Shown here: positions 30,438 to 37,706 of the stretch, in pieces
How positions within the stretch are numbered: the first letter of the stretch is position 1
How the letters are laid out: every line of letters begins with the position of its first letter
Assembly (NCBI GenBank): GCA_000430305.1
Contig: ASZZ01000014.1
Span: forward strand, 1-47,661
Length of the DNA stretch: 47,661 nt
Direction of reading: 5' to 3'
DNA from: Streptococcus mitis 17/34
GTDB lineage: Bacteria > Bacillota > Bacilli > Lactobacillales > Streptococcaceae
Notes under the pieces: generated by a model
Told to the model about the DNA's origin: nothing
Databases searched by the model: none
What the model saw: the letters and a program-made list of their open reading frames with translations, nothing else
Program-made: the position numbers and the translations under genes

Positions 30438-31127
30438 TTAGCTAAATACCCTGTGTAAAAAAGTCAGCAAAAATGGTAATGTTGCGAAAATATTATTGAT
30501 CACATGCACCGTATAGGAAGGATAAATGCTCTTTGTATAGCGAGTCAAACTAGCAAAGATGATGCCAAATGTTGCAAAGACGAAGATATCTAACAGACTA
30601 GGCAGGCTTGAAAAATGAGGAAGAGCAAATAAAATGGAAGGAAGGAGCAAATCAAGGCCAAATCTCGAATGCTTAAAAAAGGCGTGTTGCAGTAATCCTC
30701 TATAAATCAGCTCTTCCATAAGTGGAGTCAGAAAGAACAGGGTTATATAGATACCTAGCTCAGCAAAGTTGGTCCCACTATAACCGATCAATACAGCCCA
30801 ACCTTCAGCAGTTGACTGAACATGTTTAGCTGCCTGAACGTTAAAAGAGATATAGAGCACTACCACTAGTACTGTCAAAATCGAATACCAAAGCCATTTT
30901 TTTCTCGGAATGCGAAAAAGATAACCATGGCCTGTCTTAACTAGAATCCAAATCATGACTCCGCTAAATAGCAAACTCAAGATATTTTGAATCCAGACGA
31001 AATTGCCAATCTGGGAAGAAAATTGCCAATAATTTTGAACAATAAGCGTCAGCTGAGAAAGACCAAATACGAAAAATAAGTAAGAGAAGACTGCACTTAT
31101 TTTGAAAACAAGCTGATACTTTTTCAT
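30438..31127 (-). CDS. blpY: BlpY-like CPBP membrane protein
   Basis: A 229-aa multi-span CPBP-family protein with motifs EELIYRGLL (near 140), FALPHF (near 170) and HVINNI (near 210). Length and sequence character match pneumococcal BlpY, an immunity-associated protein. Its ribosome binding site is GGGAGGA, and it lies 48 bp downstream of the 127-aa membrane protein, likely in the operon started by the BlpR box at 32139-32167. Confidence 0.78.
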   Translation of the reverse strand: MKKYQLVFKISAVFSYLFFVFGLSQLTLIVQNYWQFSSQIGNFVWIQNILSLLFSGVMIWILVKTGHGYLFRIPRKKWLWYSILTVLVVVLYISFNVQAAKHVQSTAEGWAVLIGYSGTNFAELGIYITLFFLTPLMEELIYRGLLQHAFFKHSRFGLDLLLPSILFALPHFSSLPSLLDIFVFATFGIIFASLTRYTKSIYPSYTVHVINNIFATLPFLLTFLHRVFS

Positions 31128-31175
31128 AGAAATCCTCCCTACTATGACCTACACTTGCCAGGCTCTACTGCAAGA

Positions 31176-31559
31176 TTAAGAAGACAGTTTGTTCTTTTTA
31201 AGGCTAACCTGACTACTAGACAATAGATATATTAAGGCATTAAAGACAATGAAAATATGTCCATAGAATAAAATCAACCTCACATCCAAACCAAGATAAA
31301 GTTTGACCATCAAAAAGATGAGCAAAAGAATTTGAAACCATACCGTTTTTCCAAAAATAAATTTAAAGCGGTTTTGAATGTCTACTTCCTTGATTTTTAC
31401 CGCCACCCCTTTATTAGCAAGAATGAAAACGCCTGCTTCAAACAAGCCACTGTAGAGAACAATCCAACCTATCGATACATTAGAGATTTGTAAAAATGTC
31501 CCTAAAAGAATATCCAACATACTACTCAAGAAAATAACAAGAAATAATCTGTATTTCAT
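31176..31559 (-). CDS. Small membrane protein of the blp locus
   Basis: A 127-aa protein with four predicted spans (LFLVIFLSSMLDILLGTFL; GWIVLYSGLFEAGVFIL; VWFQILLLIFLMVKLYLGL; LILFYGHIFIVFNALIYLL). The start at 31559 has GGAGGT 8 bases before it, and the alternative ATG at 31574 is part of that site. Position among immunity genes suggests a protective role. I do not recognise a named family. Confidence 0.7.
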   Translation of the reverse strand: MKYRLFLVIFLSSMLDILLGTFLQISNVSIGWIVLYSGLFEAGVFILANKGVAVKIKEVDIQNRFKFIFGKTVWFQILLLIFLMVKLYLGLDVRLILFYGHIFIVFNALIYLLSSSQVSLKKNKLSS

Positions 31560-31641
31560 ATTAAATACCTCCATTCATTTATTTCACGAACTTTTTAATA
31601 GAGCCTTCTACTAAAATATCCTGATAAAATAGGAAAGAAAG

Positions 31642-31835
31642 CTACTTTTTATAATACTTCAAACCCCACATGAGCAGAAGCGTGATAAACAAGTAGAGAA
31701 TACACCTATATAAGCGATTAGTTGTTGATAGAATTCTGTTTCTGAAATACCTCTATACAAACAAATAATAGACATAAAGCCTGTCAAGCAGATATACATG
31801 AGTTGATTGGTTCTAGGACTAACCAAATCATCATT
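31642..31835 (-). pseudogene. Broken copy of the blp immunity gene (copy 3)
   Basis: DNA closely matching the 3' half of the genes at 29215 and 32188, from DDLVSPRTNQLMYI to the YYKK stop. The N-terminal half is absent, and around 31702-31715 a one-base loss puts the two parts of the remnant in different frames. Its upstream edge abuts the 59-aa small gene, marking a recombination joint. Confidence 0.8.
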
Positions 31836-32010
31836 TACTTATATTTAAGAGCATCTCTTTTATGTTAGTGTATGTTAACACTAAAAAACAAGTTAGGCCA
31901 ATAATATTTAAAATGAACAATAACGGGGTTAAGTCTCTAAAAAAATTATCCACTGACACTACAAGAAATACTATACATATTATAGTCGAAACTATCTTTT
32001 TCTTATCCAT
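31831..32010 (-). CDS. Small membrane protein directly behind a BlpR promoter
   Basis: A 59-aa protein, MDKKKIVSTIICIVFLVVSV, then LTPLLFILNIIGLTCFLVLT, with two membrane spans and no double-glycine leader. The AAAGGAG site is 9 bases from the ATG. It is the first intact gene after the BlpR box at 32139-32167 and ends at the joint with the broken immunity gene. It may be a small immunity protein or a Blp-associated orphan. Family unknown. Confidence 0.65.
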   Translation of the reverse strand: MDKKKIVSTIICIVFLVVSVDNFFRDLTPLLFILNIIGLTCFLVLTYTNIKEMLLNISK

Positions 32011-32103
32011 AATTATTTACTCCTTTCCTAACAAATCCAGATTATCAATCAAGAGCGATTTTTAACAGAATGTAGCAGCATCCGTTGCAACTTTGACAAT
32101 TTC

Positions 32104-32167
32104 AGTATAGCACTATTTGTTAAAGTTTTTCATCCAAATCTTAAATTGTCATCGAGACATCTTGAAT
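32104..32167 (-). promoter_or_regulatory. BlpR box and promoter of the 59-aa/127-aa/blpY operon
   Basis: Half-sites ATTCAAGA (32167-32160) and ATTTAAGA (32146-32139) are 21 bp apart, with a TATACT -10 (32109-32104) at 37 bp. Confidence 0.85.
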
Positions 32168-32187
32168 TGCAAAAACTGCATTAGCCT

Positions 32188-32592
32188 CTACTTTTTATAA
32201 TACTTCAAACCCCAAATGAGTAGAAGCATAATAATCAAGCAGAGAATAGCCCCAATGTAGGCAATTAATTGCTGATAGAATTCCCCTGCTGTGATACCTC
32301 TATACAAACAAATAATAGACATAAAGCCTGTCAAGCCGATATACATGAGTTGATTGGTTCTAGGACTAACCAAATCATCATCTTCAAACTCTCTTGTCCT
32401 CATTTCCCTAGTGAGGTAAACAGTGACCAAAATAGAAACCAAGTTAATAACCACTAAAAGAAATTGGAAAACTAAGGAAAAATTTAAAAACTGACGAGAT
32501 AGAAATAGATAAGTAGAGACAAGCAAGGGCAACTGACCTAAGAACAATCTCGCAAGGAAGATGTTCCGTTTTTTAGCAAGAAAAGTTTTCAT
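32188..32592 (-). CDS. Blp immunity-type membrane protein, copy 2 of 3
   Basis: A 134-aa near-twin of the protein at 29215-29619. Differences concentrate in the first ten residues (MKTFLAKKRNIFLARLF against MKKIFFKKQTIFLARLF) and a few conservative changes. It has four hydrophobic spans and the shared acidic EFEDDDLVSPRTNQ loop. It overlaps the 54-aa gene by 4 bp (ATGA), so the two are translated together from the BlpR promoter at 32811-32874. Confidence 0.75.
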   Translation of the reverse strand: MKTFLAKKRNIFLARLFLGQLPLLVSTYLFLSRQFLNFSLVFQFLLVVINLVSILVTVYLTREMRTREFEDDDLVSPRTNQLMYIGLTGFMSIICLYRGITAGEFYQQLIAYIGAILCLIIMLLLIWGLKYYKK

Positions 32593-32753
32593 CTCTTTGC
32601 TCCTTTCTTTTTAGTTAAAGCAAAATAGATCATAACCGCAATCATATAGGCTATGGTATAAAATAGATGATACCAAATACTCTCCCTAAGCGGATAAAGA
32701 AGGATAGACATGATCAGATACAGAACGAAAATAATCAGTATTTTTTTCTTCAT
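32589..32753 (-). CDS. Small two-span membrane protein of the blp locus
   Basis: A 54-aa protein, MKKKILIIFVLYLIMSILLY, then WYHLFYTIAYMIAVMIYFAL, and a basic tail. AGGAGG lies 7-8 bases upstream. It is first in its module, coupled to immunity copy 2. It resembles tiny Blp immunity proteins in size and topology but is not assignable to a family. Confidence 0.7.
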   Translation of the reverse strand: MKKKILIIFVLYLIMSILLYPLRESIWYHLFYTIAYMIAVMIYFALTKKKGAKR

Positions 32754-32810
32754 AAGATTTCCTCCTAAATGTATGCTTTATCTTAGTTGAGCTAGAACCT
32801 TTACACTGCT

Positions 32811-32874
32811 AGTATAGCACTCATTTTATCCTTGGAACACTGAAATCACGAATGGTCATCAAAACATCTTGAAT
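32811..32874 (-). promoter_or_regulatory. BlpR box and promoter of the 54-aa/immunity-2 module
   Basis: Half-sites ATTCAAGA (32874-32867) and ATTCGTGA (32853-32846) are 21 bp apart, with a TATACT -10 (32816-32811) at 37 bp. Confidence 0.85.
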
Positions 32875-32884
32875 TGTAAAAAAT

Positions 32885-32916
32885 TTAAAAAAGCAAGCAT
32901 GAAAAACATACTTGCC
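32885..32916 (-). terminator. Terminator of the 39-aa gene module
   Basis: Minus-strand GGCAAGTATG/CATGCTTGC hairpin followed by TTTTTTAAATTTTTT. It is duplicated at 33362-33393. Confidence 0.85.
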
Positions 32917-33045
32917 CTTTACACCATATTGATACCAACTTAATTTGTAGATTTTTTATCCTGCTATCACATATCATTTTAACAGGCGAAACAATATTAA
33001 AGAAACTCCACTGTAGATAAAACTAGCGATAAAAAATCTTTTTAT

Positions 33046-33165
33046 CTAATTAGATCTATCTTTATTCTTCTTTGGAGATTTTAAAAATTTTTCCCTAATT
33101 AAATAAGTAATAAAAGAAATAAGCATACTAACAACAAAAACAATAAGAAAACTTTTGAAATCCAT
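33046..33165 (-). CDS. Very small single-span protein of the blp locus
   Basis: A 39-aa protein, MDFKSFLIVFVVSMLISFIT, then YLIREKFLKSPKKNKDRSN, with a GGAGGT site 5 bases upstream. A TAG ends it, but the same frame stays open for 23 further hydrophobic codons (KRFFIASFIYSGVSLILFRL) before a TGA near 32977. It could therefore be a truncated two-span protein, or a second tiny gene whose start codon is lost. It follows a dead bacteriocin leader. Confidence 0.55.
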   Translation of the reverse strand: MDFKSFLIVFVVSMLISFITYLIREKFLKSPKKNKDRSN

Positions 33166-33195
33166 AATTACCTCCAAGTACACAAGCTCAAGTCT

Positions 33196-33240
33196 TTAAG
33201 CAAGCATAATAGCCAATTGTAACATTGTTTTTGCATTCAC
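33196..33240 (-). pseudogene. Relic of a bacteriocin leader peptide gene
   Basis: In the position of a bacteriocin start after a BlpR promoter, a GTG opens VNAKTMLQLAIMLA followed by TAA. It aligns with the leader at 30210 (MNTKTMSQFEMMDTEMLA) with an internal deletion and no double-glycine or mature peptide. The start is degraded from ATG to GTG. Confidence 0.6.
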
Positions 33241-33287
33241 GAGGAATACTCTTTTTATTTTCGTCCTATTGCAACCTTAATAAGGTT

Positions 33288-33351
33288 AGTATACTACTAT
33301 TTTTTAAAGTTTTCCATCCAAATCATAAATGGTCATCAAAACCTCTTGAAT
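33288..33351 (-). promoter_or_regulatory. BlpR box and promoter of the relic-bacteriocin module
   Basis: Half-sites ATTCAAGA (33351-33344) and ATTTATGA (33330-33323) are 21 bp apart, with a TATACT -10 (33293-33288) at 37 bp. Confidence 0.85.
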
Positions 33352-33361
33352 TGTTAAAAAA

Positions 33362-33393
33362 TTTAAAAAGCAAGCATGAAAAACATACTTGCC
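33362..33393 (-). terminator. Terminator downstream of the 118-aa gene
   Basis: Same GGCAAGTATG/CATGCTTGC hairpin as at 32885, ending in TTTTTAAATTTTTT. It separates the regulatory operon from the effector modules. Confidence 0.85.
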
Positions 33394-33443
33394 CTGGGGG
33401 AAACTTGACAATGTGAAAATACAAAATAGAAAACTACTCACCC

Positions 33444-33800
33444 TCACTTCCGTATGTTCTCATATATTCTCATGATCGCAACAAGGATAGCAGCTGTCCC
33501 ACTTGCCAAAGCGATAAGGGTAATGATAATGTTGAGGATTTCAGGCGTACTCCCTATTCTGTTGATAAGACGGAGTAGGGATATAACTGTCAACTGAATC
33601 AGGAGTATTGATTCTACTCTTACCATTGAAGTAAGTCTGTTTTCAACTGCATATAAAAAGGCTGGTAGCAAAACACAAGCTATAGCAATCACAAACAGAT
33701 TGCTCCCCGTTTCTTCTCCCTTGTTCACCACGGAAATCATGAGAAGATTCGATGCTATGATTAACGTAGAACAGATGATAAAAAAGGATTTCTTATTCAT
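33444..33800 (-). CDS. Membrane protein replacing blpC/blpAB behind blpH
   Basis: A 118-aa protein with four hydrophobic spans (FFIICSTLIIASNLLMISVV; LFVIAIACVLLPAFLYAV; ILLIQLTVISLLRL; IIITLIALASGTAAILVAIM). It is third in the blpR-blpH operon, 68 bp after blpH, where known loci continue with the pheromone and exporter genes. It has no peptidase, ATPase or leader features. Function unknown, possibly immunity. Confidence 0.65.
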   Translation of the reverse strand: MNKKSFFIICSTLIIASNLLMISVVNKGEETGSNLFVIAIACVLLPAFLYAVENRLTSMVRVESILLIQLTVISLLRLINRIGSTPEILNIIITLIALASGTAAILVAIMRIYENIRK

Positions 33801-33868
33801 TTAATATACCTCGCATACTATAGTATTTTAATTGATGACTTTGGGCAGTACTTCTTTCAACAAATCTT

Positions 33869-35218
33869 CTAATCATCAACTGACATCGAGTGAACTGTTA
33901 AAACCTGACGAAAGACTTGATTTTGGCAGGTGGTATTGAGACTGGTATTGGGATGGCTTTCGACAATCTTCATGACGGTATAGAGACCAACTCCTCTCTC
34001 CTCCCCTTTAGAACTGGCTCCAAAGGAGAAGATTTCAGAAATGTCTATACCTTCTTCTTTGATAGAATTTTCAATGATAAAGGTCTCCTGTGCCCCATTT
34101 TTTAAAAAGGCAATTGAAACATGAGGTTGACTGACCTCTACACTGGCTTCAATAGCATTGTCACAAAGGATAGACACAATGGTTAGAAAATCAAGCAAGC
34201 TCATCCCCTCTACCTGAATCTCCTCAGGAACTTCGACATTAAAGACAATCTTCTTATCTCTGGCTTTTAGAAATTTTCCTGCTAGAAGACTTTTGAGGGC
34301 ACGGTCTCGAACATTCACCAATCTGCCCAGGTCATATTTATTGTCCTGCAATTTTTCACTAGAATCCTTTAAGACCGAGTCGTAGACCTCTTTTATCTGC
34401 TCCATATCCTCCTCTTCAATGCCCAGACGTAAACTAGTCAAGAGGTTGCTATAATCATGCCGAAAACTCCGTACTTCCTTGTAAAGTTCCTCTATATGCC
34501 GACTATAGCGTTCCATATCTCTGTAGCGCAAGGTCTGCTCTTGGTCCAATCTCTCATGGAGTTTGTCCTTCAAATAGGTATCCAATTTCTTGATAACCCC
34601 CATAAAAAAGAGCAAGTAAAAGACTAGGATGAGATGACGAACAGTCGTTGATTGAATACCTTGTTCATATTCAAAGAAAGACAGACTTTGCATCACTAGA
34701 TAGTAAGCCCCCATTATCCAGTTAATCTTAGTCAGGGACTTTTGAAAAGCTTTATCTAGAATCTCCTTTCTTAAGTTAGTGAAATCATAGTCCAACCATT
34801 TCAAAAAGACTAAAACTATGAAGCAAACGAATATCGTCATCAATAGAAAGATAGGATTGCTATCTTTATCTACAATTTCTTGTCCCAAAAATGGAAGCAC
34901 AAAATAGAAGACCCCTCTATAAAAGAGATTCACCAATATCATTGGAAAGAGACCATAAAAGAAGAGGAGTTTTTTAGGAAGCCCTCTTAACAGTAAGAGA
35001 GACAAGCCTATACCGTACAAGGGTTCCATAAAATAAAATAGGAAACTATCTCCTACCATATAGCCAATCATTAAAAAAACAAAGGCCAACAGTATCTTAA
35101 AAAGAAAGGCTTTAAAAATCCTCTCAAAAGTGAGAGCAATTCCATCCACCTTAAAGAAAATGACAATTTCTAGTCCATGAGTAACAAGTGTATACAATAA
35201 TATCCAAGTAATATTCAT
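33869..35218 (-). CDS. blpH: Bacteriocin-locus sensor histidine kinase BlpH
   Basis: A 449-aa HPK10-type kinase. About seven hydrophobic segments fill residues 1-215 (peptide-sensing domain). The H-box is in SFRHDYSNLLTSL (His near 255), the N-box in DNAIEAS (near 350) and the G-box in SSKGEERGVGLYTVMKI (near 410). It lies 13 bp after blpR. In pneumococcus BlpH recognises the peptide BlpC through variable N-terminal residues, so the peptide recognised here cannot be deduced. Confidence 0.9.
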   Translation of the reverse strand: MNITWILLYTLVTHGLEIVIFFKVDGIALTFERIFKAFLFKILLAFVFLMIGYMVGDSFLFYFMEPLYGIGLSLLLLRGLPKKLLFFYGLFPMILVNLFYRGVFYFVLPFLGQEIVDKDSNPIFLLMTIFVCFIVLVFLKWLDYDFTNLRKEILDKAFQKSLTKINWIMGAYYLVMQSLSFFEYEQGIQSTTVRHLILVFYLLFFMGVIKKLDTYLKDKLHERLDQEQTLRYRDMERYSRHIEELYKEVRSFRHDYSNLLTSLRLGIEEEDMEQIKEVYDSVLKDSSEKLQDNKYDLGRLVNVRDRALKSLLAGKFLKARDKKIVFNVEVPEEIQVEGMSLLDFLTIVSILCDNAIEASVEVSQPHVSIAFLKNGAQETFIIENSIKEEGIDISEIFSFGASSKGEERGVGLYTVMKIVESHPNTSLNTTCQNQVFRQVLTVHSMSVDD

Positions 35219-35231
35219 AAACTCTCCTAGC

Positions 35232-35969
35232 TCAGTGTAAGTTATTGATAGCCTCAGACACTTCCCTGACCTTATAACGCGCGATCATACAGCTTCCACC
35301 ATTGGGAAAGTAAAGAAGTTTTTCTTTCTTATCCAAACGAACCACATTGGCAGGATTGATGAGAAAAGAGCGATGGCACTGCAAGAGACGGGATTCCTGC
35401 TTGAAAACCTCCTCTAGACTCGCTGTAAACTCCAGCCTGTCAGTCTTGGTGTATAGAATGACACGATGGGCTCTAGGCGACGTTTCGAGATAGTAAACCT
35501 CTTTAAAAGGGTACTGGAATTGGGCAAATTTTGATTTAAAGTAAAAGCAATCTTCCGCCAGACTTTTACTGTCTTGACTATTGGCATAGAGAAGGGCTGT
35601 CTCGATACGAGATTCAAACTCCTCTGCTGACAAGGCCTTATCAATGTAGTCCAGAGCAGACACTTGGTAGCGAAAGGACAGGGGCATAAACTCCGAGTGA
35701 GTTGTCACAAAGACGATGAGAGCATACGGATCCCGATCTCGAATCTTTCTAGCCACTTCCAGCCCCTTCATCTCTTCATTTCGAATCTCAATATCCAAAA
35801 AGAATAGCTGATGCGCCCCCTTCTCATGCACCTCTGCCAGCAGTTGATCTGGCTTACCAAAGACCTCAAAAGAACTGGGAGTAATCTGATGTTCCTTCAA
35901 GAGTTTTTCAATCGTCGTTTCAATCCTAGCCTGTTGGGAAAAATCATCTTCTAAAACAAATATTCTCAT
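35232..35969 (-). CDS. blpR: LytTR response regulator BlpR
   Basis: A 245-aa regulator. The receiver domain (1-125) carries the acidic pocket LEDD and phospho-acceptor FFLDIEIR near 59, and the LytTR DNA-binding domain (about 145-240) includes SRLLQCHRSFLINPANV. It pairs with blpH. Its own promoter carries a BlpR box, implying positive autoregulation. No separate blpS gene is present between it and blpT. Confidence 0.92.
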   Translation of the reverse strand: MRIFVLEDDFSQQARIETTIEKLLKEHQITPSSFEVFGKPDQLLAEVHEKGAHQLFFLDIEIRNEEMKGLEVARKIRDRDPYALIVFVTTHSEFMPLSFRYQVSALDYIDKALSAEEFESRIETALLYANSQDSKSLAEDCFYFKSKFAQFQYPFKEVYYLETSPRAHRVILYTKTDRLEFTASLEEVFKQESRLLQCHRSFLINPANVVRLDKKEKLLYFPNGGSCMIARYKVREVSEAINNLH

Positions 35970-36006
35970 CTTCTTACTCTCCTTGTTTCAATTTCTTCCT
36001 AAAAAG

Positions 36007-36071
36007 AGAATAGCAAAAATACTCTGACACAAGCCCACCAAATCTTAAATAGGCCTTCAAAGCTCCTGAAA
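36007..36071 (-). promoter_or_regulatory. BlpR box and promoter of blpRH
   Basis: Half-sites TTTCAGGA (36071-36064) and ATTTAAGA (36050-36043) are 21 bp apart, with a TATTCT -10 (36012-36007) at 38 bp. Confidence 0.75.
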
Positions 36072-36138
36072 GGTAGCTTGTTCCTCAAATAAGCATGATA
36101 ATCTTACAACTATTTTATCATAAAATCTTAACAGTACC

Positions 36139-36202
36139 ATTCAGGAAATTTCAAGTACAATTAAAGATTTTATGGTGAAAAAGGAGATAAAAGTGATAGA
36201 CT
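36139..36202 (+). promoter_or_regulatory. BlpR box and promoter of blpT
   Basis: Half-sites ATTCAGGA (36139) and ATTAAAGA (36160) are 21 bp apart, with a TAGACT -10 (36197-36202) at 37 bp. The region 35970-36264 otherwise holds only this and the divergent blpRH promoter. Confidence 0.85.
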
Positions 36203-36264
36203 GACAATATCAAAACACAGTTGCTAAAATCAAGACTGGCACCCAGATTAAAGGAGGAATTCTC

Positions 36265-36594
36265 ATGACAGACACAGACCCCATCAAAAGAGCTCAGACT
36301 TTGATTGCTGACTTAAACAAAGCCTACCAAGCATGCAGACAGGCAACAGCTGACGACGTCCGCTTTCAGGAACAATTAAACTCTATTCTTGGCTTTCTAG
36401 CCAAGGCTGAGACAGTGGATAATCGAGTCTTGATTGAACTGGAAAAATTTTACCAGACTTCCAGTCTTCTCATGGGACTCAGCGCTCTCAATCCCGATGC
36501 TCCTACTCGCGCCGCTTGGCGGGCCTATGACCGCTTCCACTTTGACCAAGTCAAGACCAAGTTGAGTCTCTACGGACCAACCATTATCCTGTAG
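36265..36594 (+). CDS. blpT: BlpT
   Basis: A 109-aa cytosolic protein (MTDTDPIKRAQTLIADLNKA, then WRAYDRFHFDQVKTKLSLYG) matching BlpT, which sits divergently from blpRH at the edge of pneumococcal blp loci. Function is unsettled. It has a strong AAAGGAGGA site and its own BlpR-type promoter, so it should respond to the same signal. A terminator follows. Confidence 0.88.
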   Translation: MTDTDPIKRAQTLIADLNKAYQACRQATADDVRFQEQLNSILGFLAKAETVDNRVLIELEKFYQTSSLLMGLSALNPDAPTRAAWRAYDRFHFDQVKTKLSLYGPTIIL

Positions 36595-36600
36595 CAACTA

Positions 36601-36640
36601 AAAAGAAGCTGAGAAAAACTGAACTCAACTTCTTTTTTAG
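36601..36640 (+). terminator. Terminator of blpT
   Basis: AAGAAGCTGAG and CTCAACTTCTT arms with one mismatch, then TTTTTT. Confidence 0.8.
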
Positions 36641-36656
36641 TGTCATATAAGCAATA

Positions 36657-37706
36657 TTAGTCCTGCATCTGACGTTTTACCTGATAAGGTAAGTACAAGA
36701 CTAGTAAAACCAAACCAGCACCCAGCAAGGCTAAAAGGGCCAGTTTTTCTTGGAAGGTCACAAGGCCTACAACTAATTCCACCACTAAGACAAAACTGGT
36801 CAATCCTCGAACTACCGCCTGCAAGCCTTTTTCCTTTTGCCCCTTGTCCAGTGGAAAAAGTTGGGTCAAATACTGGTAGTCAAAGGCATGATAGAGTGCC
36901 AACAACTGGAAGAGCAAGAGATAGTTAAACAAGACTACCACCGCTGTCGCAATCCAAGCTTGCTCGATAAAGACCTGCGCCAGTATGGAAAGCAATAACA
37001 AACGGAGACTAAGAGCAAAGAGGTCTCCATTTCGCAAATAAGAACGCAGATAGAGATTTTGCCAAATCTTCCCAGGCACCTTCTGAACAGCCTTTAGGAT
37101 AAAGTCCAGATAGGCACGACGCTTGACGCTGTTTGAAATTCCCTTGACCTGCGTAAAGAGGGCAAAGAAACGAAGCAAGACTTGCTTGCGCTTGCTTTCT
37201 TGGGAAATGACAAAGTCCCAGTTGAGTCCAGTTTCAGTGAAAAATTTGCTGGCCTTTTGACGAAAGAGCAGATATTTCCCTACACCCAATAGGAGCACAT
37301 AGACCAGAAAAACTGGCAATCCATAACCCATGGCTAAAAATAAAGGCGCAAATAAAAGCAAGAAAAGGGTCTGTACAAAGAGCCAAAAGACTAGGGAAAT
37401 GCTAGTGTGACGCTTTAGATGGAGCTTGATTTCCTCTTCTCCGACCAAGAGAAAGAGCTTGTCTGGAGCCTCCATGTAAGTGGCAATTCCACCCCAAAGT
37501 AAAAGCAAAACAGAGGTAATTCCTACAAACAAAAGGATAGGCCAATGATTTTCAGGAAAATGTTGCAAGAGTTGACTGTACTGGTAGGCTAAAAATCCCA
37601 GCAGGACAAGCAGGAATAAGACAAAGTGGTCATTGAGAACATAGCGCAGATAACCGACACACTCCTTACGAAAAGCCTGCTTTCTCTTTAAAAACAAGTC
37701 TTTCAT
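36657..37706 (-). CDS. ABC transporter permease, EcsB family
   Basis: A 349-aa membrane subunit with about six to eight spans (FVLFLLVLLGFLAYQYSQL; PVFLVYVLLLGVGKYLLF; LALLALLGAGLVLLVLYLPY) and two long charged loops. It is the partner of the ATPase upstream, overlapping it by 4 bp (ATGA). EcsAB exporters affect protein secretion and peptide export in Firmicutes. Proximity to the blp genes is the normal pneumococcal order, and the subunit carries no bacteriocin peptidase domain. Confidence 0.85.
   Translation of the reverse strand: MKDLFLKRKQAFRKECVGYLRYVLNDHFVLFLLVLLGFLAYQYSQLLQHFPENHWPILLFVGITSVLLLLWGGIATYMEAPDKLFLLVGEEEIKLHLKRHTSISLVFWLFVQTLFLLLFAPLFLAMGYGLPVFLVYVLLLGVGKYLLFRQKASKFFTETGLNWDFVISQESKRKQVLLRFFALFTQVKGISNSVKRRAYLDFILKAVQKVPGKIWQNLYLRSYLRNGDLFALSLRLLLLSILAQVFIEQAWIATAVVVLFNYLLLFQLLALYHAFDYQYLTQLFPLDKGQKEKGLQAVVRGLTSFVLVVELVVGLVTFQEKLALLALLGAGLVLLVLYLPYQVKRQMQD

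Noticed and set aside
31862-32065. 67-codon plus-strand frame in the blp region
   Set aside because: The minus strand here encodes a better-supported 59-aa membrane protein with a good ribosome binding site behind a BlpR promoter.
32072-32092. Remnant of a bacteriocin leader in GATGCTGCTACATTCTG
   Set aside because: The similarity to leader codons is too short to separate from chance. It is only mentioned as part of a possible scar.
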